NCBI GenBank assembly: GCA_002723155.1
Contig: PBNO01000003.1
Coordinates: 1-64,000 of the forward strand
Length of the DNA stretch: 64,000 nt
Origin: Ponticaulis sp.
GTDB taxonomy: Bacteria > Pseudomonadota > Alphaproteobacteria > Caulobacterales > Hyphomonadaceae
Direction of reading: 5' to 3'
Part shown: positions 17,654 through 27,625 of the stretch, piece after piece
Numbering within the stretch: position 1 is the stretch's first letter
Layout of the letters: every line of letters starts with the position of its first letter
Position numbers and translations under genes: made by a program
Notes under the pieces: model-generated
Databases searched by the model: none
What the model saw: only the letters and a program-made list of their open reading frames with translations
What the model was told of the DNA's origin: nothing

Positions 17654-18799
17654 CTAGCCCTGAAGCTCTGCTGCCTGCTCGGCCCATTTCTCGCTCATCA
17701 CGCGGCCTTCAAAGCGCAGATAGCTGTCGATCCATGCCTGCTCACCCGGTGTCCATGCCGCGATCTGCGAGAAGTGAAAAATGCCAAGCTCGTTCAGGAT
17801 AAGCTCGATTTTCGGACCGATACCACCAATGCGTTTCAGATCGTCAGCCTCGCCCTTTGGTGCATCAAGGCTTTCAGGGCGGGTTTCCTCTACAGGCTCC
17901 TTGGCAGGGGCTGCAGGAGAAACGGGCGCCGCAAGCGCAGCAATATCCACCGGCGTTTCAGCAACAGCTTCGGCATCAAGGCTCGCCGCCTCAAGATACT
18001 TCAGGCGACCCTCCAGATAGCGGTTCCGCCAGCGCAGCCGCGCCATTTCCTGTTCGGACTCGCCTGTACCCTTGGCTTCGCGGTCAATCTCGGCTTTCAG
18101 AACCGTGATTTCTGACTTCAGGCTGTTCAGCTCCATCTCGACATCTTCCGGAACGGAAGACGCTACTGACGTTTCAGTATCAGCCGATGCTGTGCCGCTT
18201 TCAAGGAACAGCATACGAGCCTGAAGATAACGGTTCTGCCATTTCGTTTTCGCAAGATCGGCAGCAGACGTTGAAGGCGCTTCAGACGCGCCTGTCTCTG
18301 CGTTCTCAAGACGCGCTTTCAAAGCTTCATTTTCGGCTTTGAGTGCATCAACGTCATCAGAAGACGATGTATCAGCATCGAAGACCTGGCTTTCCAGATA
18401 GCGCACACGAGACGTCAGATAGCGCTCATGCCAGACAGCACGCGCACGTGCTTCTTCCTCTTCAGGTGTTGGTTGCGGCGCTGGTGGCGGCGGCGGAGGC
18501 GGAGCAAGCTGCATTTGGTTTGCGCGCTGAACGTGATTGCGCAGCTCGGCAACAGTTCGCTCCATGTCTGCAAGTTTGGCTTCGGCAGCCTGAAGCGCAC
18601 GTGCATCGACTTCGGCTTTTTCAAGCGCTTGTTGCTGTGCTTCTGTCAAAGGGCGCTCGAGCGCAGCCGGTGCCGGCGCTGTCACGTTTATGGTTCGCGC
18701 GCGCGGCAAAAACACACCGCGGAATGCCCAACCGAGAATTAACCCGATGACACCTGCACCTGCCAGATAGCCCCACATGCTGGTCAGCAGCTCAATCAT
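17654..18799 (-). CDS. Membrane-anchored coiled-coil protein with three RYL repeats and a C-terminal helix-hairpin-helix (COG3743-like)
   Basis: A 381-residue protein. One N-terminal membrane helix (about 9-25) is followed by a coiled coil (50-95) and a poly-proline spacer (100-109). Then come three copies of a W..RYL..R...LE motif at residues 123-137, 187-201 and 257-271. An acidic Ala/Pro linker leads to a C-terminal LKRIGGIGPKIELILNELGI helix-hairpin-helix resembling the predicted H3TH domain of COG3743. The start overlaps the OmpA-like gene stop by 8 bases, so the two are coupled. The function is unknown; an envelope scaffold is an inference. Confidence 0.75.
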   Translation of the reverse strand: MIELLTSMWGYLAGAGVIGLILGWAFRGVFLPRARTINVTAPAPAALERPLTEAQQQALEKAEVDARALQAAEAKLADMERTVAELRNHVQRANQMQLAPPPPPPPAPQPTPEEEEARARAVWHERYLTSRVRYLESQVFDADTSSSDDVDALKAENEALKARLENAETGASEAPSTSAADLAKTKWQNRYLQARMLFLESGTASADTETSVASSVPEDVEMELNSLKSEITVLKAEIDREAKGTGESEQEMARLRWRNRYLEGRLKYLEAASLDAEAVAETPVDIAALAAPVSPAAPAKEPVEETRPESLDAPKGEADDLKRIGGIGPKIELILNELGIFHFSQIAAWTPGEQAWIDSYLRFEGRVMSEKWAEQAAELQG

Positions 18800-20252
18800 C
18801 TTCCAACTCCCTCAGACGAACAGATATCTGCCTGTCCGTATCAATACTCACTGGATCGGGCAGCCCTGCACTATCCTGCCGGACCTCCGTCAACACAATC
18901 TGATCTAGCGGAACTCCGCGGGCAATGAAATAGGCGAGAACGGCAGTTTGACGATCCTCTGTGAGGTTTTTCAAAGCAATACGTCGTCCGTCTGCATGTG
19001 TCGCGGCGTCAATCTCGAACTGATAGTCAGGGCATGTCTGCAGCACAGTCAGAACACCATCCAGCAATGGCGCAGACTCACGCGCCAGTTCATCCCGCGC
19101 ATAACGAAAATTGAGCGAAGAAAGTGAAAGTGCTTCTTCAAGCGCTGCCGAACACACATCCCGCGATGGATGTGTCGTTTCCGAGTCCAGCCCTTCAAAC
19201 GCCATCAGACGCGTTGGCGCAGGCTGCGAATTCAGCGTAAAATCAGTCGACACCCCCACGCGGACGAAGTCTTCGCGCAGAAAGTCGATGACAGAAGGCG
19301 TGGCCAGACCTTCAATGACAAGCTCGTCGCCCATAAAGGCCATAACGCCGCTTTCATGCTGCAGAAAGCCAGGCAAGGCCGCGCGCACTCCGCGGATCCA
19401 GTCATCGCTGCGCATAGGGATAACGCCCATTTCGTTTTCCACGACGCCATCGAACAATTGCTCGGTGTATTCGAAAAGGGCGGTCCGGTCTGCCGCGTCG
19501 GGCACGCTGCCTTCCATGATGAGGTGGTCGCCATTTAGGCGCGCGGTCCAGAGCGCTGTGCCGGCAATGTCGGCATCCACGCTATAGCCTGAAGGAGGCC
19601 GCGCCATTTGTGCGATAATATCGTTGCGAACATCAATATTAGGCGCAATGCCGGACACGAAAATCCGTCTGTCCGTCACATCGACCTCTCCGTCATAGAG
19701 CTTCACGAGCTGACGCAGGCCAAGGCTTACGGCGCCAATCCAGTCGCCCTCCGGAACGCCGTCGCGAAACGCCACATCAAATTGGATAAACTCCGGTGAA
19801 ATGCCCTCCCCGATCAGGACCTCTTCCAGACGCGCCATCGCATCAGGGTCCGGTAGAATTCCCGTCAGCCGAAACCGGTCGCCATGGCGGGTCACACTAA
19901 ACGCATAAGGCGAAACAGGCGGCAAAAGTTCGGTCTCGTCCAGTACTCGGGTAACGCCGCCTCGGAAGAAACCACCTCGCCCGCTAGACGCCAGAACACG
20001 GTTTCGGGCACGCGTTAAAAGCTGCGCAGTTGGGGCCGCTCCGGTTAAGATAGCCGTCTGCCCGTCCATCTCGACATGCGCCCATCCAAAGCGCTCTTCA
20101 TCCAGCGATGCACGTGCAGCTTCTTCCAGTCGCGCTTCAAACTTGTCAGCAGACACCGGACCGGCATATACCGCGTGCCAGCACAATGCTGCTATGCCAG
20201 CACAACTGATCGGGATCAGCAGGACATCAAGAATGTTTCGCCTTTCGAACAT
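18792..20252 (-). CDS. BON/OmpA-type envelope protein
   Basis: A 486-residue protein starting MFERRNIL (the frame is open 13 codons further upstream). One N-terminal membrane helix (about residues 5-30) is followed by BON-like modules (residues about 40-230) and a C-terminal OmpA-like peptidoglycan-binding domain. That domain carries FEIDAATHADGRRIALKNL..DRQTAVLAYFIARGV, in which the Asp and Arg are the usual diaminopimelate-contacting residues. It probably links the inner membrane to peptidoglycan. It is translationally coupled to the coiled-coil H3TH protein. Confidence 0.8.
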   Translation of the reverse strand: MFERRNILDVLLIPISCAGIAALCWHAVYAGPVSADKFEARLEEAARASLDEERFGWAHVEMDGQTAILTGAAPTAQLLTRARNRVLASSGRGGFFRGGVTRVLDETELLPPVSPYAFSVTRHGDRFRLTGILPDPDAMARLEEVLIGEGISPEFIQFDVAFRDGVPEGDWIGAVSLGLRQLVKLYDGEVDVTDRRIFVSGIAPNIDVRNDIIAQMARPPSGYSVDADIAGTALWTARLNGDHLIMEGSVPDAADRTALFEYTEQLFDGVVENEMGVIPMRSDDWIRGVRAALPGFLQHESGVMAFMGDELVIEGLATPSVIDFLREDFVRVGVSTDFTLNSQPAPTRLMAFEGLDSETTHPSRDVCSAALEEALSLSSLNFRYARDELARESAPLLDGVLTVLQTCPDYQFEIDAATHADGRRIALKNLTEDRQTAVLAYFIARGVPLDQIVLTEVRQDSAGLPDPVSIDTDRQISVRLRELEDD

Positions 20253-20350
20253 TGTGATGTCAGCAGCTCCCATCCCAAGCGGCACGCACAAGAAAAGACG
20301 TGCAAGCCAGTCCCTTTCCTGACTGGTTCGCAGTTAAACCGGGCAAAGAT

Positions 20351-21196
20351 ATGACCAACAGCCATTATTCAGGTGAAAGCTCAGAGCCGGTCGTTATCAC
20401 CAGCGGCGGAAACCCGCAGGTGAAGGCTCTGAAAGCGCTCGAACGCAAGAAAGGCCGCCGCGAGCAGAACGCCTTTCTGGCCGAAGGTGCGCGCCTGATC
20501 GAAGAAGCGCTCAATTATGGCTGGGAGCCGGTTCAGGTCATCACATCGCCTGAAGGGCTGGAGCGTAGCTATGTTCAGGATCTTGTTGCGCGCGCAGAAG
20601 CCGCCGGTGCCCAATCGCTTCTGATACACCCTCGCCTTCTGGCGCAGGTCGCGCGGAAGGAAAACCCGCAAACAGTGCTCGCTACCTTCCGCCCTAAAAT
20701 GCGCACGCTTGCCGATATTCCTGCGAAACATGTCCAGTCGGGCACGCTGCTCGCACTGTATCAGGTGCGTGATCCGGGCAATCTCGGCACCATTCTGCGA
20801 ACGTCGGATTTTGCGAACGTCAATGGCGTCATTCTGATCGGTGATTGCTGTGATGCCTACAGCTTTGAAGGCGTCCGCGCGAGCATGGGCTCGCTCTTTG
20901 CGATGCCATTCTACTACGCAAGCGAGGAAGAGTTCCTCAGCTGGAAATCAGGCTCCGGTCTGCCAATGCTGGCAGCCAGCATGAACGGGAAACACCCGCA
21001 TCATGATGCGCCCTATGACGATGCTTCCATCATCATTATGGGCAATGAACAATCCGGCCTGCCTGCGCATGTCGAAGAGGCCTGCGATACTCTGGTTCGC
21101 ATTCCGATGCGCGAAGGCGCGGACAGCCTGAACCTTGCCACGGCGACCGCGCTTATGGTCTACGCCGCCTGGGGCAGCCGTGGATATGCGCAATGA
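20351..21196 (+). CDS. TrmH/SpoU-family RNA methyltransferase
   Basis: A 281-residue SPOUT methyltransferase. The N-terminal substrate-binding part (KALKALERKKGRREQNAFLAEG) is followed by the three SpoU motifs: VRDPGNLGTILRTSDF, IIIMGNEQSGLP and RIPMREGADSLNLATATAL. These build the trefoil-knot SAM site; the Arg of motif 1 and Asn of motif 3 are catalytic in relatives that methylate 2-prime-O of rRNA or tRNA. The start at 20351 is preferred over an upstream in-frame ATG that would overlap the divergent OmpA gene promoter. It overlaps the next gene by ATGA. Confidence 0.92.
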   Translation: MTNSHYSGESSEPVVITSGGNPQVKALKALERKKGRREQNAFLAEGARLIEEALNYGWEPVQVITSPEGLERSYVQDLVARAEAAGAQSLLIHPRLLAQVARKENPQTVLATFRPKMRTLADIPAKHVQSGTLLALYQVRDPGNLGTILRTSDFANVNGVILIGDCCDAYSFEGVRASMGSLFAMPFYYASEEEFLSWKSGSGLPMLAASMNGKHPHHDAPYDDASIIIMGNEQSGLPAHVEEACDTLVRIPMREGADSLNLATATALMVYAAWGSRGYAQ

Positions 21197-22089
21197 GCAA
21201 GACACCAATCATCACCGATCCGATCATCCTGAAAGCCGATGACTGGCAGGACTATCAGCTTCTGGACTCCGGTCATGGCCGCAAGCTGGAACGCTTTGGC
21301 AGCCAGATAACCGACCGCCCTGACCCGCAAGCCTTCTGGATGCCTGCCAACCCAATCGAGACATGGAAGGCAGATGCGACCTTCTCTGCCTCTGGCGATG
21401 ATGAGCGCGGCAACTGGCAAAAATCCCGCCCGAACCTTCCCGATGACTGGAAGATGGGCTGGAATGGCCTTTCCTTTGAAGTGCGCCGTTCGCCTTTCCG
21501 TCACCTTGGCGTGTTTCAGGAACACTCCGTCCACTGGCGTCACGCGCAGGAGAAAATCCGTGCTGCTGGCCGCCCGATCAAACTTCTCAACCTGTTCGGC
21601 TATACCGGCATGATGAGCCTCGCAGCCGCAGATGCCGGCGCGCAGGTGACCCATATTGACGCCAGCCCGAAGTCTAATGGTTATGGCAAAGCCAATCAGG
21701 AGCTTTCCGGTATTGGCGAGAAGCCGATCCGCTGGATTGCCGATGACGTGCTGAAATTCATGCGCCGCGAAGTGCGCCGTGGAAACACATATGACGCCAT
21801 CGTTCTGGACCCGCCAAAATTCGGCCGTGGCCCTAAGAACGAAACATGGCGTCTGGAAGAGAACCTGCCGGAACTGTTGGAGCTGTGCCGCGCGGTTCTT
21901 TCAGAACAACCACTCTTCGTGACGTCTACGGTCTATGCCGTGCGCCTGTCCTATCTCGCGCTGGCTCAAAGCCTTCGTGATCACCTTGAAGGCCTGGGCG
22001 GCACGATCACCACGGGCGAGATGGCTATTCCTGAGGCTGGCCGCGACGTCCTGCTACCAACGGCGATCTTCGCACGCTGGGACGCCTAA
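21193..22089 (+). CDS. Class I SAM-dependent rRNA methyltransferase (RlmI/PF10672-like)
   Basis: A 298-residue methyltransferase with motif [21 protein letters not shown], acidic DASPKS, and motif [14 protein letters not shown]. The DPPKF block and the C-terminal [12 protein letters not shown] pattern place it with RlmI/RlmK-like rRNA (cytosine-C5 or guanine) methyltransferases, though it lacks an N-terminal PUA domain and is shorter. It overlaps the SpoU gene by 4 bases (ATGA), making a two-gene RNA-modification operon. It is convergent with coaA. Confidence 0.88.
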   Translation: MSKTPIITDPIILKADDWQDYQLLDSGHGRKLERFGSQITDRPDPQAFWMPANPIETWKADATFSASGDDERGNWQKSRPNLPDDWKMGWNGLSFEVRRSPFRHLGVFQEHSVHWRHAQEKIRAAGRPIKLLNLFGYTGMMSLAAADAGAQVTHIDASPKSNGYGKANQELSGIGEKPIRWIADDVLKFMRREVRRGNTYDAIVLDPPKFGRGPKNETWRLEENLPELLELCRAVLSEQPLFVTSTVYAVRLSYLALAQSLRDHLEGLGGTITTGEMAIPEAGRDVLLPTAIFARWDA

Positions 22090-23081
22090 AGCCGTCGTAG
22101 AGCGACTTCTTCAATCAGATGGTTTGCGCCTTTGCGCAGGATCACGTCGGCGCGCGGGCGTGTCGGCAGGATATTGTTGTGCAGGTTCACAAGATTGATA
22201 TCGCGCCATAACGCCTCGGCTGTTGCCAGCGCGTCGGCCTCACTCACTTTGGCATGGCGATGGAAGTAGGACTCAGGCTTCTTGAATGCGGTCTGACGTA
22301 GCTTCATGAAGCGCTCGATATACCAGCTGTGTAAAAGGTCTTCGTCCGCATCGATATAGATCGAGAAATCGAAGAAATCAGAGACCATCGGAACGGCCTT
22401 GCCATCCACCGGAAGCGGACGGGCCTGAAGCACGTTCACACCTTCAAAGATCAGAATGTCAGGCCGGTCTACGATCTGGTATTCGTCCGGCAGCACATCA
22501 TAAGTCAGGTGAGAATATTTCGGCGCATGAACATTTGGGCGCCCCGCCTTGATATCCGACATGAAACGCAGAATGGCACCGATGTGATAGCTTTCGGGAA
22601 ACCCCTTCCGGTTCATAATCCCGCGCTCTGCAAGGACAGCGTTCGGCAGCAGGAAGCCGTCTGTTGTGACGAGGTCGACCTTCGGGCTGGATGGCCAGCG
22701 CGCCATCAGCTCCTTGATGATCCGCGCGGTCGTCGATTTTCCAACTGCAACCGATCCCGCGACACCAATAATGAAAGGCGTTTTCTGCTCTTCACTAAGG
22801 CTCAGGAACTGCTTTCGCTGCGAGAACAGCATTTGCGACGATTCAACATGCGCAGACAGTAAGCGCGACAGCGACAGATAAATCTGACGGACTTCATCCA
22901 GATCGACAGGATCGTTCATGGAGCGAAGGCGCTGAACCTCATCTTCAGAGAGTGTCAGCGGCGTATCTGCGCGAAACTTCGCCCAGGTTTCAGCGGTAAA
23001 GAAGCGGTAGGGAGAGTGCTCACGCGCACCAAAATGGTCCAGAGCATCGTCTTCCACGAAATCCGCAATCGCTTCGGTCAT
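22086..23081 (-). CDS. coaA: Type I pantothenate kinase
   Basis: A 331-residue PanK type I. The P-loop [16 protein letters not shown], the [25 protein letters not shown] segment and the [19 protein letters not shown]-type regions match CoaA. It phosphorylates pantothenate with ATP, the first and often rate-limiting step of coenzyme A synthesis in the cytoplasm. The C-terminus [20 protein letters not shown] is typical. It stands alone and its stop overlaps the convergent methyltransferase. Confidence 0.96.
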   Translation of the reverse strand: MTEAIADFVEDDALDHFGAREHSPYRFFTAETWAKFRADTPLTLSEDEVQRLRSMNDPVDLDEVRQIYLSLSRLLSAHVESSQMLFSQRKQFLSLSEEQKTPFIIGVAGSVAVGKSTTARIIKELMARWPSSPKVDLVTTDGFLLPNAVLAERGIMNRKGFPESYHIGAILRFMSDIKAGRPNVHAPKYSHLTYDVLPDEYQIVDRPDILIFEGVNVLQARPLPVDGKAVPMVSDFFDFSIYIDADEDLLHSWYIERFMKLRQTAFKKPESYFHRHAKVSEADALATAEALWRDINLVNLHNNILPTRPRADVILRKGANHLIEEVALRRL

Positions 23082-23201
23082 CGTCTTTTCTCACAGAAGG
23101 GCAGCGCTTTATCGGAATACTGCCTGAATACTTCCGCACACGAAGCACTTCTTCAGGACCGAGTAAACCGGCCTCACGTGAGTTATAACGTCAGTGTGAC
23201 C

Positions 23202-23513
23202 TCATTTTTCTTCTTTTGGCTTCTTAACATAGCCGGGCAGACCAATACGCCATACGCCCTTGAATTTATCGAGGTCTGGGACCGGCACACCCTTGCGATA
23301 AATCGAAATCTCACCCGCCTTGGCCAGACGTACGGCTTCAGCACGCACGTCATTCATCACTTTGCGCCAGTTCGATTCAGAAACGAGGCGCGCCACCTCT
23401 GACGGGTCTAGCGTGGTTCCAACGCCGCGCTCATTCACAAGCGTAAGGATGGCCTCGCGCACAGGATTTGAACCTTTTTCTTCGGATACGTCATTTTCTG
23501 TGATGTCAGTCAT
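23202..23513 (-). CDS. DUF3253 domain-containing protein
   Basis: A 103-residue protein with a winged-helix-like DUF3253 core. Recognisable blocks are ILTLVNERGVGTTLDPSEVARLV, WRKVMNDVRAEAVRLAKAG and a basic YRKGVPVPDL-FKGVWRIGLP end. The family is uncharacterised and found near thioesterase or DNA-related genes in many bacteria. The gene is divergent from an acyl-CoA thioesterase with a 60-base gap. Confidence 0.85.
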   Translation of the reverse strand: MTDITENDVSEEKGSNPVREAILTLVNERGVGTTLDPSEVARLVSESNWRKVMNDVRAEAVRLAKAGEISIYRKGVPVPDLDKFKGVWRIGLPGYVKKPKEEK

Positions 23514-23573
23514 GGACGAGGCTTTGCGTCTTTCCTACCTGCTTGGCAAGCCCAGTTATTTTCAAGGTGAGAG

Positions 23574-24017
23574 ATGAGCGAGACAATCCAGCAAACCGGC
23601 CTTGGCGCTGTTGACTATGACGCCGCGTTCCGGCGCGTTATCATCCCGCAGCCGAGCGACATCGATATTCTGGGCCATGTGAACAACGTCTCCTATGTGC
23701 GCTGGGTAGAAGAAACTGCCGTCGCGCACTGGGAGCATGTCGCATCGCAATCTGTGAAAGATCGATATGTCTTCGTCCTCCTGCGACACGAAATTGATTA
23801 TCGCGACCAGATATTGCCCGGCGAAACTGCCGAAGCGCGCACATGGCTCGGCTGGGCGAAAGGCCCTCGTTTTGAACGGTTTGTAGATATTCGAAAGCCC
23901 GGCGCAAAACGCTTCTCATCATCGTCACGTATGGAATGGTGCATGCTGGATATCGAGACCCGCAAGCCCAAGCGCATCGACGATGAGATCCTGCAAATGT
24001 TTCAGGTGCCGGGCTGA
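23574..24017 (+). CDS. Acyl-CoA thioesterase (4-hydroxybenzoyl-CoA thioesterase-like hotdog)
   Basis: A 147-residue single hotdog-fold protein. The DIDILGHVNNVSYVRWVEE block carries the family catalytic region (Asp upstream of GHVNN), followed by LLRHEIDYRDQILPGE. Such YbgC/4HBT-type enzymes hydrolyse short or aromatic acyl-CoAs in the cytoplasm. It lies 56 bases before glnE in the same direction. Confidence 0.9.
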   Translation: MSETIQQTGLGAVDYDAAFRRVIIPQPSDIDILGHVNNVSYVRWVEETAVAHWEHVASQSVKDRYVFVLLRHEIDYRDQILPGETAEARTWLGWAKGPRFERFVDIRKPGAKRFSSSSRMEWCMLDIETRKPKRIDDEILQMFQVPG

Positions 24018-24073
24018 CCGCATCTCCTCACAATTTGGTTGAAGCGGCATGCGACGGCTGCCACACATAGGCA

Positions 24074-26902
24074 ATGTTTGAGCTGAACCCACCTCTGCCT
24101 CAGGAAGGCTCCCTCGCGCCCGGTCTGGAGCCGGCCGTGTCAGACCTGCCCTGCATGGCTTCTGCCACGCGCATTGCGCCTTACCTACAGCGCTTGTGCC
24201 GGATGCGGCCTGATACGGTGAAAGCGATCCTCAGCGATGGCGGCGAAAGCGTAGTCCAGAGAGCAATTGATGCGGCCCGAAACCTCGACGCCCAGACATC
24301 CGATGCCGATGCACGGCGTATTCTGCGTCAGGCTAAAGCCGATGTTCACCTCGCTCTGGCCAGCCTCGACCTTTCCTGCACGTGGGATTGGGACAAAGTA
24401 ACCGAGGGTTTTTCAGACTTTGCCGACGCGGCCACCGAGGCTGCGCTTCGCGTGGCGTGCTGGCACATCTCGCAAAAAGGCTGGATCGACTATGCCGATC
24501 CGACACAGCCCATGCCCGGCATTTTCCTGCTGGCACTCGGCAAGCTCGGCGCAAAAGAACTGAACTATTCGAGCGATATTGATGTCGTCGCGATGTTCGA
24601 TGCAGACCGGCTTCCCGAAGGCAAAATGAGCCCGGGTGAGGTTGCGCCTCGGATCATCCAGCTCATGTCTCAAATTCTCGAAGCGCCGACCGAGCATGGC
24701 TATGTCCTTCGCGTGGATCACCGTTTGAGACCAGATCCGCGCTCCACCCCAATCTGTGTGTCCACGACGTCCGCCGAACTCTATTATGAGAGTGTCGGGC
24801 AAAACTGGGAGCGCATGGCCTATATCAAGGCACGCCCTGCAGCCGGCGATACAGCAGCCGCCGAAGCCTTCCTTGAGACCATGGTGCCGTTCGTCTGGCG
24901 TCGACACCTCGATTTCTGGGCTCTCGAAGACATTCGCGCAATCAAGCAGCAAATTCACTCTACCGGTGGACATCAGGGCCTCGATAACCCCGAATTCGAT
25001 GTAAAGCTGGGGCGTGGCGGTATTCGCGAAATCGAGTTCTTTGCTCAAACACAGCAACTTATTCATGGCGGACGCAACCCGGTGCTCCGCCAGATGCGCA
25101 CCGTCGATGCGCTCGCCATGTTGGCGCAGGAAGGTCATATCAGCGAAGAGACAGCGCGTGACCTTACCCATATTTACGGCCTGCTACGCGGTATCGAGCA
25201 TCGCATCCAAATGCTGAATGACGAGCACACGCACAGCCTGACCGCCCGCGAAGACCAACGCACCAAAGTCGCCGCCTTGTCCGGGTATGACGAGCTTGCC
25301 CGCTTCGACGCAGATGTCAGCGCGTTGCGGATCAAGGTCCATGACTATTATTCAGACCTGTTCCATGAGACCACGCCGCTTTCAGGCGTTGAAGGCAACC
25401 TCGTCTTCACCGGTGTCGACATCGACCCGGAGACGGTCAAAACGCTGGCAGGCCTTGGCTTCTCCGATCCGGAGAAGATCATTTCAGACGTTCAGGGCTG
25501 GCACCGCGGCAACATTCGCGCGACGCGCTCTGCACGCGGCAGGCAGCTTCTCACCGCGCTCGAACCACGCCTGTTTCAACATATGTCCGAGACGGGTAAT
25601 CCGGACGCCGCCTATACCGGCCTGAAGACGTTTCTAAACGGCTTGTCCGCAGGTATTCAGACGCTGTCACTTCTGGCCACAAACCCTGTCATTCTTGGCG
25701 ATCTGATTGATCTGTTCTCTATGGCGCCGCGCATTGCCCGCGAACTCGCGAGCCGGCCAAACCTTCTGGAAAGCCTGCTTGATGGCGGCTTCACAGACGA
25801 CCTCGCCGAAGACACATGCGGACATTTCGGATCGATATCCTCCATAGTGGAAGATACGTCGCTCGATTTCGAACAGGCTATGAATGAGGTGCGCCGTAAT
25901 TTCAGAGACGCTCACTTCCGTATTCGCTTTAAACTTCTGAATGATGTGCGCGTCGCCAATACGGCAGGGCTTCGTTTCACTGAACTTGCAGACTGCTGCA
26001 TTGAGGCTCTGACGCCAGTCGCTCGCCGCGAAGTGGAACGCAAGCTCGGTCCGCCTCAGGGCCGTTGGGCGATTTGTGGTCTCGGCAAGCTGGGCAGCCG
26101 TGATCTTACCGCAAACTCTGATGTTGATCTGATGGTGATCTACGAACCCGATGAGGGTGCGCAGGATGCGGTCACCTTCTTCACACGCGCCACCCAGCGC
26201 CTCATCACGGCCATATCCGCCCAGACCGAAGAAGGTCATCTCTATGAAGCAGACATGCAGCTGCGCCCGTCCGGTCGCGCCGGCCCAGTGGCAGTGCGCC
26301 TGTCCGCCTTCAAGGATTACTATCGAAACGAAGCCTGGACGTGGGAGCATATGGCGCTCACCCGCCTTCGTGTGATTGCAGGGGATAGCGCACTGGCAGA
26401 CGCCGTGATGGCGGAGAAAGAAACGCTGCTCACCCTGCCCCGGGACGCCGAGATGATCCGCAAGGATGCGCTCGACATGCGCGACCGGCTGTTGCGCGAT
26501 AAACCGGCCAAACATGAGTTTGATGTGAAGCTCACCAAAGGTGGCATGATCGATATCGAATTCATCACGCAAGTCCTACAGCTGACGAATACAGATCGCG
26601 ACTGGGGCTCGCGGACCGTGGATGAAGTTCTGGAGAAAGCTTCCGGCTACGGCCTGCTAACCGGCGAAGAAGCAGACACATTGCTATCAGCTTATCGCCT
26701 TTACCGGACCTATCTCTCCTTCCAGAGAGCCGCGCTCGATCAGAGCATCCATGTCGATGAATGGCCTGAAGCGCTCAAACGGATCACTGCTAAAGCACTC
26801 GAGCTAAACGATATAGCCGCTGTGAAAGCAGCAATTACATCAGCAGAAACAAGTGTCTGGCAGGTGTTCTGCAGAAAACTACAGCGCGAGACGACGGAAT
26901 AA
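24074..26902 (+). CDS. glnE: Bifunctional glutamine synthetase adenylyltransferase/deadenylase
   Basis: A 942-residue GlnE. Two nucleotidyltransferase halves are visible: ALGKLGAKELNYSSDIDVV (about residue 155, deadenylylation half) and GLGKLGSRDLTANSDVDLM (about residue 675, adenylylation half). Each half also has downstream RLRPDPRS / QLRPSGRAGP and a KLGRGGIREIEFF / KLTKGGMIDIEFI signature. It reversibly adenylylates glutamine synthetase in response to PII and glutamine. Length is normal for the family. No glnA or glnB gene is adjacent. Confidence 0.97.
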   Translation: MFELNPPLPQEGSLAPGLEPAVSDLPCMASATRIAPYLQRLCRMRPDTVKAILSDGGESVVQRAIDAARNLDAQTSDADARRILRQAKADVHLALASLDLSCTWDWDKVTEGFSDFADAATEAALRVACWHISQKGWIDYADPTQPMPGIFLLALGKLGAKELNYSSDIDVVAMFDADRLPEGKMSPGEVAPRIIQLMSQILEAPTEHGYVLRVDHRLRPDPRSTPICVSTTSAELYYESVGQNWERMAYIKARPAAGDTAAAEAFLETMVPFVWRRHLDFWALEDIRAIKQQIHSTGGHQGLDNPEFDVKLGRGGIREIEFFAQTQQLIHGGRNPVLRQMRTVDALAMLAQEGHISEETARDLTHIYGLLRGIEHRIQMLNDEHTHSLTAREDQRTKVAALSGYDELARFDADVSALRIKVHDYYSDLFHETTPLSGVEGNLVFTGVDIDPETVKTLAGLGFSDPEKIISDVQGWHRGNIRATRSARGRQLLTALEPRLFQHMSETGNPDAAYTGLKTFLNGLSAGIQTLSLLATNPVILGDLIDLFSMAPRIARELASRPNLLESLLDGGFTDDLAEDTCGHFGSISSIVEDTSLDFEQAMNEVRRNFRDAHFRIRFKLLNDVRVANTAGLRFTELADCCIEALTPVARREVERKLGPPQGRWAICGLGKLGSRDLTANSDVDLMVIYEPDEGAQDAVTFFTRATQRLITAISAQTEEGHLYEADMQLRPSGRAGPVAVRLSAFKDYYRNEAWTWEHMALTRLRVIAGDSALADAVMAEKETLLTLPRDAEMIRKDALDMRDRLLRDKPAKHEFDVKLTKGGMIDIEFITQVLQLTNTDRDWGSRTVDEVLEKASGYGLLTGEEADTLLSAYRLYRTYLSFQRAALDQSIHVDEWPEALKRITAKALELNDIAAVKAAITSAETSVWQVFCRKLQRETTE

Positions 26903-26969
26903 AGCGCGCTTCCCCGTTGTATGCATATCTCGGCCGGAGACGGTCGCAGAAACCAACGAGGAAAACGTA

Positions 26970-27554
26970 ATGACAAAATCTCCCCTGATTGCCAGTGCAT
27001 TGCTCGGTGTTTCAATTCTCGGCCTCAGCGCAGCTCATGCGCAAGAGGAACGAGGCCCACGCGAAGGTCATCGCGGACATCCCCCACACGCCCGTATGGC
27101 GGAAATGGATGTAAACGGTGACGGCGTGATCTCGCTGGATGAAATCCAGACGCGTGAAACCGAACAATTCGCCAATGTCGACGCCAATAATGATGGCCAG
27201 GTCGACGCTGCTGAAATGGTCGCATTTCAGGAAGCACGCCGCGCTGAACAAATGCGCGAACGTGAATCCCGCCGTGCAGCTCGCATGATCGAACATCTTG
27301 ATGCGGACGGCGACGGTAGCCTGTCTGCTGAAGAGTTCACCTCGCGACCGCGCCAGATGTTTGCCCGCCTCGACACTGATGGCGACGGACAGATCAGCGT
27401 CGAAGAACGTGAAGCCATGCGCGAAGCACGCCGTGAACGGTTTGCTGAACGTGGTCATCGCCGCGGCGACCGTGACGGACACCGTGGCCGCCATCACCGT
27501 TTCGAACGTGGTGAAGCACCAGCCGCAGACGCGCCAGCGCCAGACGCGGACTAA
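26970..27554 (+). CDS. Secreted EF-hand protein (four EF-hands)
   Basis: A 194-residue exported protein with a signal peptide (MTKSPLIASALLGVSILGLSA..AHA). Four EF-hand loops are visible: DVNGDGVISLDE, DANNDGQVDAAE, DADGDGSLSAEE and DTDGDGQISVEE. It ends in a His/Arg-rich tail. Calcium or other divalent metal binding in the periplasm is expected. The start at 26970 gives the signal peptide; the frame is open upstream over the glnE end. It is followed by an ECF sigma factor gene after 71 bases, suggesting a metal-responsive envelope regulon. Confidence 0.88.
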   Translation: MTKSPLIASALLGVSILGLSAAHAQEERGPREGHRGHPPHARMAEMDVNGDGVISLDEIQTRETEQFANVDANNDGQVDAAEMVAFQEARRAEQMRERESRRAARMIEHLDADGDGSLSAEEFTSRPRQMFARLDTDGDGQISVEEREAMREARRERFAERGHRRGDRDGHRGRHHRFERGEAPAADAPAPDAD

Positions 27555-27625
27555 TCTGAAAGTGCGACTTGCCGGAGCTCTCGGGTTCCGGCAATTTGCC
27601 CGGACCAGTGGTGGGAAATGTGTTG

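Noticed and set aside
24413-26572. Long minus-strand ORFs (252 and 301 codons) inside glnE
   Set aside because: Antisense shadows of a well-supported 942-residue gene; no family features.
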